Source: Croceibacterium_A sp044506885
GTDB lineage: Bacteria > Pseudomonadota > Alphaproteobacteria > Sphingomonadales > Sphingomonadaceae
Reading direction: 5' to 3'
Assembly: GCA_044506885.1 (NCBI GenBank)
Contig: JBIQKC010000001.1
Coordinates: forward strand, 1 to 64,000
Length of the DNA stretch: 64,000 nt
The notes below the pieces were generated by a model. It was not told where the DNA came from. It saw only the letters and a list, made by a program, of their open reading frames with translations, and did no database searches. A program made the translations under genes and the position numbers. Of this stretch, positions 16,367 through 24,941 are shown piece after piece (position 1 is the stretch's first letter; every line of letters starts with the position of its first letter).

Positions 16367-17359
16367 TTATCCACCCAGGCGCGTGGTGTTGGCGTCGATC
16401 AGCCCGGCAGCTTCGGCCACGGCCGCCGTTTCGCCGATCGCGCCGGTGCGCAGCTCGTCCGCCAGCTCCAGCAGGCGGCCGGAAATGACGGTGCCGGTCT
16501 GCGCCTCTTCCTCGATGGCGATGCCGCCGTTCCTCTCGGCAACCTCGTCCCACTTGGCGCGGACGGCCGCCCAGTAGCCCTGGGTCGCGGCCCAGTAATC
16601 GTCCGCCGCTTTCGTGTCGTAGTCGCTGAAACGGGTATAGGTGTTGAGCACGTATTCCTGGACCACCGGCTCCAGCGAACCGCCGGCCAGCCCCAGTTTG
16701 GTGTTGTCCTGCCAGTGGATCCAGCCGTCGGTCGATGTCTGGTGGCGGTTGATGCCGTAGTAGCGATCGTAGACCGGGTTGCGGACAGCATCGCGCCGCG
16801 CCAGCGGACGCCACGTATAGGCAGAGCGCCAGCGGCGCACGCCGCCTTCGTTGTAGAACCGGCCATAGCTGCCGTAGCGAGGGCTGTCGTCGACCTGCCA
16901 GACCGTCTGCGACCAGTAGCCGGCGCGGCGTTCCTGCGGAATGTCCTCGAACGTCCATTGGTTGCGGTCGGAATAGACCAGCACCCGTTCCGGCTCATAT
17001 TCCCAGTCCTGCCGCCAGTGCTTCACGACGTAGCTTTCGCCGCCCATGTCCACCACCAGCATGTGCTGGAGCACGATCTTGCGCCCGGTGTCCTCGATCA
17101 CCCGGACGGATTCGTGCCCCCCGGAAATCTTGCGTTCGAGCGGCTCGTATCCGGTGCGCCAGGGGGTCGCTTCCTGCATGTCGAAGCGGACCTTGAAATC
17201 GCCCACCATGGCGAGGATGTCGGCCCGGTCGGCCTCGAACGCGGCTTGCGGAGAGGCGGACGCATTTGCGGGGGCTGCGATATCCGGATGCGCCAGGGCG
17301 GGCGATGTGGCAAGGACCAGCGCGAACAGCGCGGCCGATATGCGATAGGACAGTCTCAT
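16367..17359 (-). CDS. Secreted DUF6607-like protein paired with a heme-type TBDR
   Basis: The 330-residue protein has a signal peptide (cleavage near ATSPALA-H, residue 23-24). The mature protein is rich in Trp, Tyr and Arg, with VKHWRQDWEYEP, DRNQWTFEDIPQ and RRWRSAYTWRPLARRD. I recognise it as resembling the DUF6607 group, proteins of unknown function often encoded beside TBDRs; the family assignment is from memory. It starts 17 nt after the stop of the heme-type receptor on the same strand, so it is almost certainly cotranscribed and may act with it in the periplasm. Confidence 0.75.
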   Translation of the reverse strand: MRLSYRISAALFALVLATSPALAHPDIAAPANASASPQAAFEADRADILAMVGDFKVRFDMQEATPWRTGYEPLERKISGGHESVRVIEDTGRKIVLQHMLVVDMGGESYVVKHWRQDWEYEPERVLVYSDRNQWTFEDIPQERRAGYWSQTVWQVDDSPRYGSYGRFYNEGGVRRWRSAYTWRPLARRDAVRNPVYDRYYGINRHQTSTDGWIHWQDNTKLGLAGGSLEPVVQEYVLNTYTRFSDYDTKAADDYWAATQGYWAAVRAKWDEVAERNGGIAIEEEAQTGTVISGRLLELADELRTGAIGETAAVAEAAGLIDANTTRLGG

Positions 17360-17376
17360 TGGTGCGGTTCCCGGAT

Positions 17377-19650
17377 TCAGAAGCGGAAGCTGACGGACGC
17401 GCTGGCGTTGCGACCGGGCCGGGTATAGGCGTCGGTCACCGTAGACGTCGCGGACAGGCCGCGCACGTCGCTCCAGTACGCATATTTCTCGTCGGTGATG
17501 TTGAACACGCCCGCGCGCAGCGTGAGCGCATCTAAAACGCGCCAGAACACGGTTGCGTCGAGGATGTTGAAGGCATCGGGGCGGTAGGATGCGGCGGCGG
17601 TCCGGTTTGCCCCTTTGCGCGCATGGTGGGTGAGAATGATCTCGCCCCCGAAACGCCCGCCCGGATCGCGATAGCCGATCCCGCCGACGAGGTTGAGCGG
17701 GTCGATGCTTTCCAGCGGAAGCCGCGCGCCACCGGGCAGGATTTCGTCGCCCTTGGCATAGGCGATGGCGAAGCGCCCGGTCAGGCCGCTGGCGTGCCGC
17801 GCTTCGGCCTTCGCCTCGATCCCGTCGATCTCCACCCGCCCGATATTGACGTACTGGAACACCGTGGGATCGACCGGCGTGCCGGAACCGGCGACATCCG
17901 CCTGGGCGATGAAGTCCTTGTATTTGGCGGTGAAGGCGACGGCCTGGGCCGAGAAACCCTCGCCGCCCACGCGCACGCCGCCCTCCCAGCTCTCGCTGCG
18001 TTCCGGCCCGAGGTCGGGATTGGGCAGCGAGGTGTAGCCGAACGCCGGGTTGCTGAAGAAATTGTTGACCTGGAACGGCGTCGGCGCGCGGAACCCCTGC
18101 GTGTAGTTGGCGAACAGGCGCAGGCTTCCGCCCAGCCTGGCGACCGCCCCGAATTTCGGCGAGAAGCGCGAGTCTTCCTGCGGCGCGCGGTTGGGATCCG
18201 GATAGAGCGGATCGGCCTGCGGGGTGAGGCTGTAGAAATCAAAGCGCAGCGCCGGATAGAGCGTCAGCGCGCCGTCGAGCAGCGCGATGTCGTCGCCGAG
18301 GAAAATGCCGCCCAGCGTATAGTCGGTTTCGGGAAAGGCGCTGGTCGGGAACGTTTCGCCCGCCGGGGGCTCCACCCCGTCGCGGATGCCCTTCTGGTTG
18401 GTCCAACTCACGTCGCCGCCCAGCGTCACGCGATGGCGTATGGCCCCGGTATCGAATACGCCGCGCGCTTCGCCGGAAAAGCCCCACACGCGATTTTCGA
18501 AGGTATTGAGGCGCTCGCGATCGGGACGCGGCGTGGCGTTCACGGGAGTGCGGTCCTCGTCGGAGAACTGGATGTCTTCACCGTTCTGCCAATAGGCGGC
18601 GAGGTGCGCGTATTCGATCGCGCCGTCGCCGTTCCAGGTCCAGTCGAGCGAAGCGCGAGCGCGTTCGGTCTCGTCATCGGCGGTCAGGCTGTCGACGATC
18701 CAGCTCGGCACCGGACCGAACAGGAAGGCCGGGCCTTCGCCGGTCAGGACATCGGTGTGCACGCTGCGCTGGAGATATTCGCCGGTCAGGCGCACACGAT
18801 GGCCGTCGCGGTTCCACACCAGCTTTCCGAGCAAGGCGTCGGATTCGCCATCCTGTGGATTGGGTTGCGTGCGGCTCTCGCCGATGCCGCCGACGGCGCC
18901 CTGGTTCTCGAGTTCCTTGAAATCGCGGCGGGTGTAGCCGACCAGAGCGGAGAAATCCCCCGCACGGCCGGCGATCGCGGCCGTCTCGGCGAACTCGTTG
19001 TCCGCCGAACTGTACTGCGCGCGGAGGAAGCCGCCGACGGTGTTGCCGGAAAGGATCAGGTCGTCGGGATCGGAGGTGGTGAAGCTGACCACGCCGGCCA
19101 GGCCATCGCTGCCGTAAAGCGCCGAGCCGGGTCCGCGCAGGATTTCCACCGACTTGACCAGCCCGATGTCGGTATAGCTGCCGCGTCCGGCGTCCTGCGC
19201 GCCGAAGGTGAAGCCGTCGGGCGAGCGGATGCCGTCCACCTGGACCAGCACGCGATTTCCGCCGATGCCGCGGATGGTGAAGCCTTCGTTGCCGGCGCGG
19301 CCGGTCGTACCGAGCGCGGCGCTGAAACGCGTGGGCGCACGGCGCACCGAGACGCCCGGCTCGAAGCGGACGAGATCCTTGATGTCGGTGGCGAGTTCGT
19401 CGGCAATCTGTTCGGCGTCGATGACGGTCACGGTTGCCGGCGCATCATCGATGGCGACCGGGGTGCGGGTGGCGCTGACGACGATCCGGTTGCCGAGGCG
19501 GTCGGCCCAGTAGAGGCCATCATTGTCCTGCGCCCATGCCGGCGAGACCCACGCCGCGCTGCCCAGCAGGGCCAGCGACAGCGCCGCCATGCGCGATCGC
19601 GCGCCCCGTCCGCCAGTCCCCCGATGCGCGCGCGCCCCTTTCGTGATCAC
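17377..19650 (-). CDS. TonB-dependent heme/hemoprotein-type receptor
   Basis: The 757-residue outer-membrane protein has a signal peptide ending near SPAWAQDN, a TonB-box-like RIVVSATRTPV, a plug with IRGIGGNRVLVQVDGIR and VEILRGPGSALYGSDGLAG, and a barrel ending SVSFRF. The FRAP motif (GFRAPTPFQ) and NPDL, a variant of the NPNL motif, are hallmarks of heme receptors, as is the C-terminal NITDEKYAYWSDVRG. GTG 19650 was chosen because GGAGG lies 6 nt before it; TTG 19653 would leave only 3 nt. A Fur-type box lies upstream. A His ligand between FRAP and NPDL is not visible, so the exact ligand is uncertain. Confidence 0.85.
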   Translation of the reverse strand: MITKGARAHRGTGGRGARSRMAALSLALLGSAAWVSPAWAQDNDGLYWADRLGNRIVVSATRTPVAIDDAPATVTVIDAEQIADELATDIKDLVRFEPGVSVRRAPTRFSAALGTTGRAGNEGFTIRGIGGNRVLVQVDGIRSPDGFTFGAQDAGRGSYTDIGLVKSVEILRGPGSALYGSDGLAGVVSFTTSDPDDLILSGNTVGGFLRAQYSSADNEFAETAAIAGRAGDFSALVGYTRRDFKELENQGAVGGIGESRTQPNPQDGESDALLGKLVWNRDGHRVRLTGEYLQRSVHTDVLTGEGPAFLFGPVPSWIVDSLTADDETERARASLDWTWNGDGAIEYAHLAAYWQNGEDIQFSDEDRTPVNATPRPDRERLNTFENRVWGFSGEARGVFDTGAIRHRVTLGGDVSWTNQKGIRDGVEPPAGETFPTSAFPETDYTLGGIFLGDDIALLDGALTLYPALRFDFYSLTPQADPLYPDPNRAPQEDSRFSPKFGAVARLGGSLRLFANYTQGFRAPTPFQVNNFFSNPAFGYTSLPNPDLGPERSESWEGGVRVGGEGFSAQAVAFTAKYKDFIAQADVAGSGTPVDPTVFQYVNIGRVEIDGIEAKAEARHASGLTGRFAIAYAKGDEILPGGARLPLESIDPLNLVGGIGYRDPGGRFGGEIILTHHARKGANRTAAASYRPDAFNILDATVFWRVLDALTLRAGVFNITDEKYAYWSDVRGLSATSTVTDAYTRPGRNASASVSFRF

Positions 19651-19676
19651 CAAATACCTCCGTTACTGAAAATAGG

Positions 19677-19689
19677 AATGAATCTCATT
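19677..19689. promoter_or_regulatory. Fur-box-like palindrome between a heme TBDR and the DUF6152 cassette
   Basis: AATGA-ATC-TCATT has the same half-sites and spacing as the core of the classical Fur box. It lies 27 bp upstream of the heme receptor start and 148 bp upstream of the divergent secreted cassette. Iron control of the receptor is the simplest reading. Confidence 0.55.
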
Positions 19690-19836
19690 AGCGCGTTATG
19701 AGCGAGCTTTACGTTCGTCAAGTGACAGCTTGCGGCCCATTGCACGGGCGGCATTCCCCCGCCTCTCGCCAAGGTGAGAAGCGTGTTGACATGGTCGGGA
19801 TTGCTGCTGAAACTGAACGCGAGAGAGGTAATCGAC

Positions 19837-20745
19837 ATGCACCGACTTGCCGGCGGGCTGCTCGCCGTCGCTATCGGCTTTGCCGCCCCCGTCCTGGCGC
19901 AGGAGGCGGGGGACGTGGCCGGACAAGGTCAGCCCGAAGTGGTGCGCCCGCTGGCGCCGATTCCGCCCGAACGCCTCGACCAGATGGTGCCCAAGCATCC
20001 CGATTATCTCGGCGCGCTGGCGCCGGAGAACATTGCGAAGCCACGCCCGGCGCCGCCGTTCGACCTGACCGGGACATGGTTCGTCGACCTGTCGAAGGGC
20101 TTTGCCGACTATATGTTCGGTCCGCCCTATCCGCGGTTCTACGCGCCTGGGCGCGAGGCGCTGATCGAGCAGCCGAAGGCGCAGGCGCGGGGCGAAACCT
20201 ACCGCGACGCGATCGGCCAGTGCTATCCGCCCGGCATGCCGATGCTGATGACGCGCGTGTGGCCGCACGCGTTCATCCAGCTGCCGACTGCGGTCTATGT
20301 GATCAGCGGGTTCAACAATTCGGTGCGGACGATCTTCACGGACGGGCGCGAACACAGCGATCCCGATCTCGTTGTGCCGAGCTACAACGGGGAATCGATC
20401 GGCCGCTGGGAAGGCGACACGCTGGTCGTCCACACCACCTATTTCGAGACCGACAACCACTACATCGACCTCGGCATCCCGATTTCCGACCGGTTCGAGC
20501 TGATCGAACGGATCCGGCTGGTCGATGGCGGCAAGGTGATGGAAGTCGAATACGAACTGACCGACCCCGCGATGTGGGAAGGCGAGTGGAAGTCGATCAA
20601 GCGCTACAACCGGCAGGACTATACCGACATCAACGAGGCGAACTGCATCCTGCAATACAACGCCAACCTGCCGGGGACCGACCTCGGCAGCGACACCGCG
20701 GACGAACGCGGGCAGAGCGCGATCGAGGGAGTGAGCGATGACTAA
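19837..20745 (+). CDS. Secreted protein A of the A-B-B'-A' cassette
   Basis: The 302-residue exported protein has unknown function. A signal peptide ends near PVLAQEAG (residue 21-22). The mature part has a conserved Cys129 in CYPPGMP, the stretch IFTDGREHSDPD and the motif SIGRWEGDTLVVHTT at about 188-201, then a beta-rich tail (SDRFELIERIRL). The gene at 21545-22348 has the same motifs and is a diverged paralogue. ATG 19837 follows GAGAGAGG. The stop overlaps the next gene by 8 nt. I know no established activity for this family. Confidence 0.85.
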   Translation: MHRLAGGLLAVAIGFAAPVLAQEAGDVAGQGQPEVVRPLAPIPPERLDQMVPKHPDYLGALAPENIAKPRPAPPFDLTGTWFVDLSKGFADYMFGPPYPRFYAPGREALIEQPKAQARGETYRDAIGQCYPPGMPMLMTRVWPHAFIQLPTAVYVISGFNNSVRTIFTDGREHSDPDLVVPSYNGESIGRWEGDTLVVHTTYFETDNHYIDLGIPISDRFELIERIRLVDGGKVMEVEYELTDPAMWEGEWKSIKRYNRQDYTDINEANCILQYNANLPGTDLGSDTADERGQSAIEGVSDD

Positions 20746-21160
20746 GGCGCATATCGGCAGACTGGCCGCGCCGGCCGTGCTGGGGCTGGCGCTCCTGGCC
20801 GCTCCGGCGCTGGCGCATCACAGCTTCGCGATGTTCGACCAGCGCAAGATCGTGACGCTGGAAGGCACGGTGACGGAGTTCCAGTGGACCAACCCGCACG
20901 CCTTCATCGAACTCGACGTGCCCGGCGCGGGCGGAGAGGTCCGGCACTGGTCGATAGAGCTCAACAGCCCGAACAATCTCAAGCGGCGCGGCTGGAGCCG
21001 CACGTCGCTGAAGCAGGGCGACAAGGTCTCACTGAGGATGAGCCCGCTGCGCGACGGCCGCTCCGGCGGGCTGTTCCTCGACCTGACGCTGGCCAACGGC
21101 GCAATGCTCGATTCCGGGCTGCCGAAGAACGGCACGCCGGTGAATGTCCCGCAGGCCTGA
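20738..21160 (+). CDS. DUF6152 family secreted protein B
   Basis: The 140-residue exported protein has a signal peptide predicted to be cut after ALA (residue 26), so the mature protein would begin His27-His28-Ser. Conserved parts are HHSFAMFD, EFQWTNPHAFIELDV (His54) and the C-terminal SLRMSPLRDGRSGGLF. This matches the DUF6152 family, whose function is not established. A free N-terminal His followed by His and a third His is reminiscent of copper-binding histidine-brace proteins; this is inference only. It overlaps gene A by 8 nt and precedes a second copy by 10 nt. Confidence 0.88.
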   Translation: MTKAHIGRLAAPAVLGLALLAAPALAHHSFAMFDQRKIVTLEGTVTEFQWTNPHAFIELDVPGAGGEVRHWSIELNSPNNLKRRGWSRTSLKQGDKVSLRMSPLRDGRSGGLFLDLTLANGAMLDSGLPKNGTPVNVPQA

Positions 21161-21170
21161 GGAGATCGTC

Positions 21171-21545
21171 ATGAACCGTTCCGGCAAAGTCCTGTTCGCC
21201 GCCCTGCTTCTCGCCGCGGGGGCGGCGCCGGTGCTGGCGCATCACAGCTATTCGATGTTCGACATGCAGAAGACCGTGGTGCTCGATGCCGAGATCACCC
21301 GCTTCAAGTGGCAGAACCCGCACGCCTTCATCGAAGCCAATGTCGCCTCGGGCGCCGGGACCGAGCGCTGGGCGATCGAGATGACCAGCCCCAACAACCT
21401 CGTGCAGGAAGGCTGGAAGCGCACCTCGCTCAAGCCGGGGGACAAGGTGAAACTGTGGGTCCATCCGCTGCGCAGCGGCGCGCGCGGCGGGGCCTATGCC
21501 GGCGTGCGGCTGGCCGACGGTTCGACGCTGGGCGACGTAAGCTGA
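21171..21545 (+). CDS. DUF6152 family secreted protein B'
   Basis: The 124-residue paralogue of the preceding gene has a signal peptide ending in PVLA (residue 23) and a mature start of His24-His25-Ser. HHSYSMFDMQKTVVLDAEIT, NPHAFIEANV (His51) and WVHPLRSGARGGAY match the first copy. AGGAG lies 6 nt before ATG 21171. The stop codon TGA shares one base with the ATG of the next gene (TGATG), which indicates translational coupling. Tandem copies suggest hetero-oligomers or specialised partners for A and A'. Confidence 0.88.
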   Translation: MNRSGKVLFAALLLAAGAAPVLAHHSYSMFDMQKTVVLDAEITRFKWQNPHAFIEANVASGAGTERWAIEMTSPNNLVQEGWKRTSLKPGDKVKLWVHPLRSGARGGAYAGVRLADGSTLGDVS

Positions 21546-22348
21546 TGCGGCCCGGATCGATGCTGTTGGCCGCCGGCGCGCTGGCGGGCGCGGTCCTCGC
21601 GGCTTCGGCCGCTCTCGCCCAGCCGACCACTCCGCAATCGCCGAGGCCCGAAGGCGTGGCCGAAGGCGAAGGCTCGGCGTATCCCAAAGGGCAGTATGCC
21701 GAACTCGACGCTCTGCCCGACTGGGGCGGCATCTGGTTCGTCGAGCTGGGGGCCTCGCGGCGCGAAGAGCCAGCGGCCCCCCGGCTCAAGGGCGAATACC
21801 TCGAACGCAACGCGGCCTGGCGCGCCGAAGTGGCGGCCAATGACGGGGTGGTCGCCCGCACGCGCTCCAATTGCAGCCCGCCGGGAATGCCGCGGATCAT
21901 GCGCCTGGCGCAGTACCCTTACGAATTCATCTTCGCGCCGGGGCGGGTGACGATCAACCAGGAAGCGTGGATGCAGACCCGCACGATCTGGACCGACGGG
22001 CGCGCGCATGAGGAGGATCCGGACCCCAGCTTCATGGGCGATTCGATCGGCCATTGGGAAGGCGATACGCTGGTCGTCAGCACGACCGGCATTTCCGACG
22101 AGCTGGAGATCGACACCGGCGCGCCGCATTCGGACCGGTTCCACCTGATCGAGCGGATCCACCTCGATCCGGCCGATCCGGACGTGCTGCTCAACGAGAT
22201 GCGAATGGAAGATCCCGAGGCGCTGGAGGAGCCGTTCGAGGTCACCGTGCGCTATCGCCGCGACCGCTACGGCAAGCTGATCGAATTCCAGTGTTCGGAG
22301 AACGACCGCAATCCGGTGAACGCCGACGGTGAGACCCAATTCCACTAG
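21545..22348 (+). CDS. Secreted protein A' of the A-B-B'-A' cassette
   Basis: The 267-residue exported protein is paralogous to the gene at 19837. The signal peptide ends near AALAQPTT (residue 26). It keeps the Cys motif (Cys110 in CSPPGMP), TIWTDGRAHEEDPD, SIGHWEGDTLVVSTT (about 168-181) and SDRFHLIERIHL. The conserved Cys and WEGDTLVV elements in both copies argue for a defined site. It ends the overlapping four-gene unit. Confidence 0.85.
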   Translation: MRPGSMLLAAGALAGAVLAASAALAQPTTPQSPRPEGVAEGEGSAYPKGQYAELDALPDWGGIWFVELGASRREEPAAPRLKGEYLERNAAWRAEVAANDGVVARTRSNCSPPGMPRIMRLAQYPYEFIFAPGRVTINQEAWMQTRTIWTDGRAHEEDPDPSFMGDSIGHWEGDTLVVSTTGISDELEIDTGAPHSDRFHLIERIHLDPADPDVLLNEMRMEDPEALEEPFEVTVRYRRDRYGKLIEFQCSENDRNPVNADGETQFH

Positions 22349-22403
22349 GGCCCGTGCGGCAGGCAGGTGGAACATTGGCCGGTTTCGCGGATATAGGCTG
22401 CCG

Positions 22404-23054
22404 ATGCTTCGACGAATCCTTGCCCTGCTGGCCTTCGCGCTGCCCGCGCCCGCGCTGGGGCAGTCTTTCGACGATGCGTTCGCCGATCTGGCGGGCGAGC
22501 GGCAGGCGGCGGAATCCGCGCCGCTCGAGTCTTTGCCGCCCGAGCCTTCGCCGCCTGAAGCTTCCTCGGTCGAGCTGCCGGCGGTCGAAGCCCGGCCGCT
22601 CGAAGGCTCATGGGCGTTGCGGCTGGACGGGGCGATCATCTTCCGTTTCGACCTGAGCGAGGACGACGGGACATGGTCGGGCGTCTGGTCGCGCCCCGGC
22701 TCTTTCGCCAGCGACGGCAACAATTTCGGCAGCCTGAAGGGACCGACGGAGACGCACAGGTCCTCGGCCGGCCGCGAGGTGGGCGGCTGGGTCGAGCTGA
22801 CTTTCCCCGACGATCGCCCCGGCGCGGTGCCCGACGTGTTCCGCTTCAACCTGCTCGCGCCCGACCGGGCGGAACTGCTCTATGCCGGCACCGGCCTTGC
22901 GCCTTACGCGCTCGAACGCGTGGAGGAGGACGCCTTGCTCGGCCCGTGGGAGCCGGGGCGCGTCTATAGCCGCGACGGCTCCCGGCCGGGCTCCACTGCC
23001 CCGGACGCCGAGGTTCAGGGGCCGCCGCGAGGGCCAGCTTTCGAGGGGCGCTAG
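22404..23054 (+). CDS. Exported protein with a Pro/Glu-rich linker
   Basis: The 215-residue protein of unknown function has a signal peptide ending near APALGQ (residue 20). A low-complexity Pro/Glu/Ser linker at about 35-75 leads to a beta-rich domain (EGSWALRLDGAIIFRFDLSE..., about 70-180) of lipocalin-like appearance. It follows the A-B-B'-A' cassette on the same strand after 55 bp and may be its fifth gene. ATG 22404 was chosen because it begins the signal peptide. Confidence 0.7.
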   Translation: MLRRILALLAFALPAPALGQSFDDAFADLAGERQAAESAPLESLPPEPSPPEASSVELPAVEARPLEGSWALRLDGAIIFRFDLSEDDGTWSGVWSRPGSFASDGNNFGSLKGPTETHRSSAGREVGGWVELTFPDDRPGAVPDVFRFNLLAPDRAELLYAGTGLAPYALERVEEDALLGPWEPGRVYSRDGSRPGSTAPDAEVQGPPRGPAFEGR

Positions 23055-23058
23055 GGCC

Positions 23059-23817
23059 TTAACCCGTTTCGAGCAGGGCGGCGGTCTTGGTCAGCAGGTC
23101 CATCGCGCGCGTCTGCATGGCGTTGTCGAACCGCGCCTTGGGAATGCCGACCGACAGCGAGCCCGCCACTTCGCCGCCAATCCGCACCGCGCGGGCGATG
23201 CCGCGGATGCCGACCGAATATTCCTCGTCGGTTACCGCAAAGCCCCGCCGGCGCACGTCCGCAAGGTCGCGGCGCAGGGCCTTCTCCGTGGTGACGGTGG
23301 AAGGCGTGAAGCGCACCCGTTCGGTCTCCGCGAAGTAGCGGTCGAGGTCGTCGGCCGGCAAGGTCGCCAGCAGCGCCTTGCCGCCCGCCAGCGCGTGCAT
23401 CGGCAGGCGTTCCCCGGTGTCGATCGAATAGCGCAGCGCCTGCGCGCTCGATTCGGTCACCAGCGCTTCCACTTCCCAGCCGTTGCGGACGAAGAAGCTG
23501 GTCGTTTCGTTGAGCTGGACGCGCAAGGTCCGCACCAGCGGCGCGGTGCGTTCGGTCAGGCCGAAACCGCCGCCGTGCGCCTGCAACCGCTCCAGCCCCG
23601 GCCCGGCGGAATAGCGCCGCCCCTCGCGCGCCAGATAGCCGCGCTCGACCAGTGTGCCGAGGAGATAGGACAGGCTCGAGACCGGAATCCCGAGCGCGAC
23701 CGCGATCTCCTGCGCCACCAGCGGCCGATTGTGCGCGACCACGTATTCGATGATGTCGAGCGTGCGCGTGGCCGATTTGACCTGGCTCGACTGGGCATTG
23801 GGGTCCGACGCCGCCAT
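23059..23817 (-). CDS. IclR family transcriptional regulator
   Basis: The 252-residue protein has a winged helix (about residues 12-75, with QEIAVALGIPVSSLSYLLGTLVERGYL) and an effector-binding IclR domain (about 85-250, with the characteristic GKALLATL and ARAVRIGGEVAGSLSVGIP). The ATG overlaps the stop of the upstream MetE-like gene (TGATG), so the two are coupled. IclR proteins near catabolic genes usually respond to an aromatic or organic-acid intermediate. Its targets probably include its own operon or nearby operons, but no operator was identified. Confidence 0.9.
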   Translation of the reverse strand: MAASDPNAQSSQVKSATRTLDIIEYVVAHNRPLVAQEIAVALGIPVSSLSYLLGTLVERGYLAREGRRYSAGPGLERLQAHGGGFGLTERTAPLVRTLRVQLNETTSFFVRNGWEVEALVTESSAQALRYSIDTGERLPMHALAGGKALLATLPADDLDRYFAETERVRFTPSTVTTEKALRRDLADVRRRGFAVTDEEYSVGIRGIARAVRIGGEVAGSLSVGIPKARFDNAMQTRAMDLLTKTAALLETG

Positions 23818-24941
23818 CAGCCGATCCTCCTGTCCGCGATGTCCGCTCCTTCGCGCAGGGCCGCAAGCTTCTTCCACGCCACCGCCGGGTCGATCTTGCC
23901 GTAGCCGGCGAACGTGCCGAAGCCGCAGTCGGAGCTGGCGACGACGCGGTCCTTGCCGACGAACGATGCGAACCGTTCCACCCGCTGGGCGATCAGTTCC
24001 GCCGTCTCGATGTAGTTGGAACAGGAATCGATCAGGCCGGGGGCGAGCACCTTGCCGGTGGTGTCGGCCGCCTTCCACACGATCCATTCGTGCTCGTGGC
24101 GCGGATTGGCCGCCTCGAACAGGATCGTCGCCGGCCGCGCGGCGAGCACGGTGTCGATGATCCTTTCCAGCGGAATGTCGAAATCGTGCGGGCCTTCGTA
24201 GTTGCCCCAGCAGACGTGCATCCGCAGCCTTTCCGGCGCGATGTTCGCGGTGGCGGCGTTGAGCGCTTCGACGTTGGCGGCGATGGTGCGCAGAAACTCG
24301 GCCTCGTCCATGTCCTGATAGCCGGTGTGGCGGCTCATCGCGAGGTCGGGGCAATCGAGCTGGAGGTCGAAGCCCGCTTCGGCGATCGCTTCGTATTCCG
24401 GGCTCATCGCCTCCACCAAGTCGGCGAGATAGGCCTCGTGCGTGGGGTAGAACCGGTTCGGCTGGAACGCGGTGATGAGGCCGGGGCTGGCGGAATTGAG
24501 GAACGCGCGCACGCCGTTGCCGTGCCGCTCCAGCGCGGTCCTGAAACGGCGGATGTCGTCATGCAGCGGCTGGAGGTCGACCAACGCGACCTTGTCGATC
24601 GCGCTGGCGCGGGTGAATTCCTGCGCGCCCATGATGTGCGCCAGCTTCTTTGCCAGTTCGGGGACTTGCGCGAGATCCATGGCGGGCTTGCGCGGGGTAT
24701 GGCCGCCGAAGCCGCTGAGCCGCTCTATGACATAGGTCGAATAGCCGACCTTGCCGAGTTCGCCGTCGCTGACGATCGAGACGCCGCTTTCGACCTGCCG
24801 CCGCACGCCTTCGTCCACCGCGGCCTGGACCACGCGGTCGAACTCGGCTTCGTCGTAGGTTTCCCCTTTATCGCGCGCCAGCAGCAGCGGAACCAGCTCT
24901 GGTCCGCGCGGAAGGCTGCCGACATGCGTGGTGTGAATCAT
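23817..24941 (-). CDS. MetE C-terminal-type (cobalamin-independent methionine synthase II-like) protein
   Basis: The 374-residue protein corresponds to the catalytic half of MetE without the N-terminal folate domain. The zinc-type ligands are visible: His242 and Cys244 in HVCWGNYEG, Glu276 in LFEAANP and Cys339 in SSDCGFGTF. The N-terminus THVGSLPRG is typical. Relatives transfer methyl or alkyl groups to thiols; stand-alone cores include folate-independent methionine synthases and epoxyalkane:coenzyme M transferases. Coupling to an IclR regulator in a catabolic region suggests a degradative methyl or thiol transfer rather than basal methionine synthesis. The start codon lies in a hairpin and overlaps a short upstream ORF. 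Confidence 0.82.
   Translation of the reverse strand: MIHTTHVGSLPRGPELVPLLLARDKGETYDEAEFDRVVQAAVDEGVRRQVESGVSIVSDGELGKVGYSTYVIERLSGFGGHTPRKPAMDLAQVPELAKKLAHIMGAQEFTRASAIDKVALVDLQPLHDDIRRFRTALERHGNGVRAFLNSASPGLITAFQPNRFYPTHEAYLADLVEAMSPEYEAIAEAGFDLQLDCPDLAMSRHTGYQDMDEAEFLRTIAANVEALNAATANIAPERLRMHVCWGNYEGPHDFDIPLERIIDTVLAARPATILFEAANPRHEHEWIVWKAADTTGKVLAPGLIDSCSNYIETAELIAQRVERFASFVGKDRVVASSDCGFGTFAGYGKIDPAVAWKKLAALREGADIADRRIG

Noticed and set aside
19709..19720. Third TAACGNNCGTTA operator before the A-B-B'-A' cassette
   Set aside because: TTACGTTCGTCA has two mismatches and no paired copy nearby, so I did not list it as a site.
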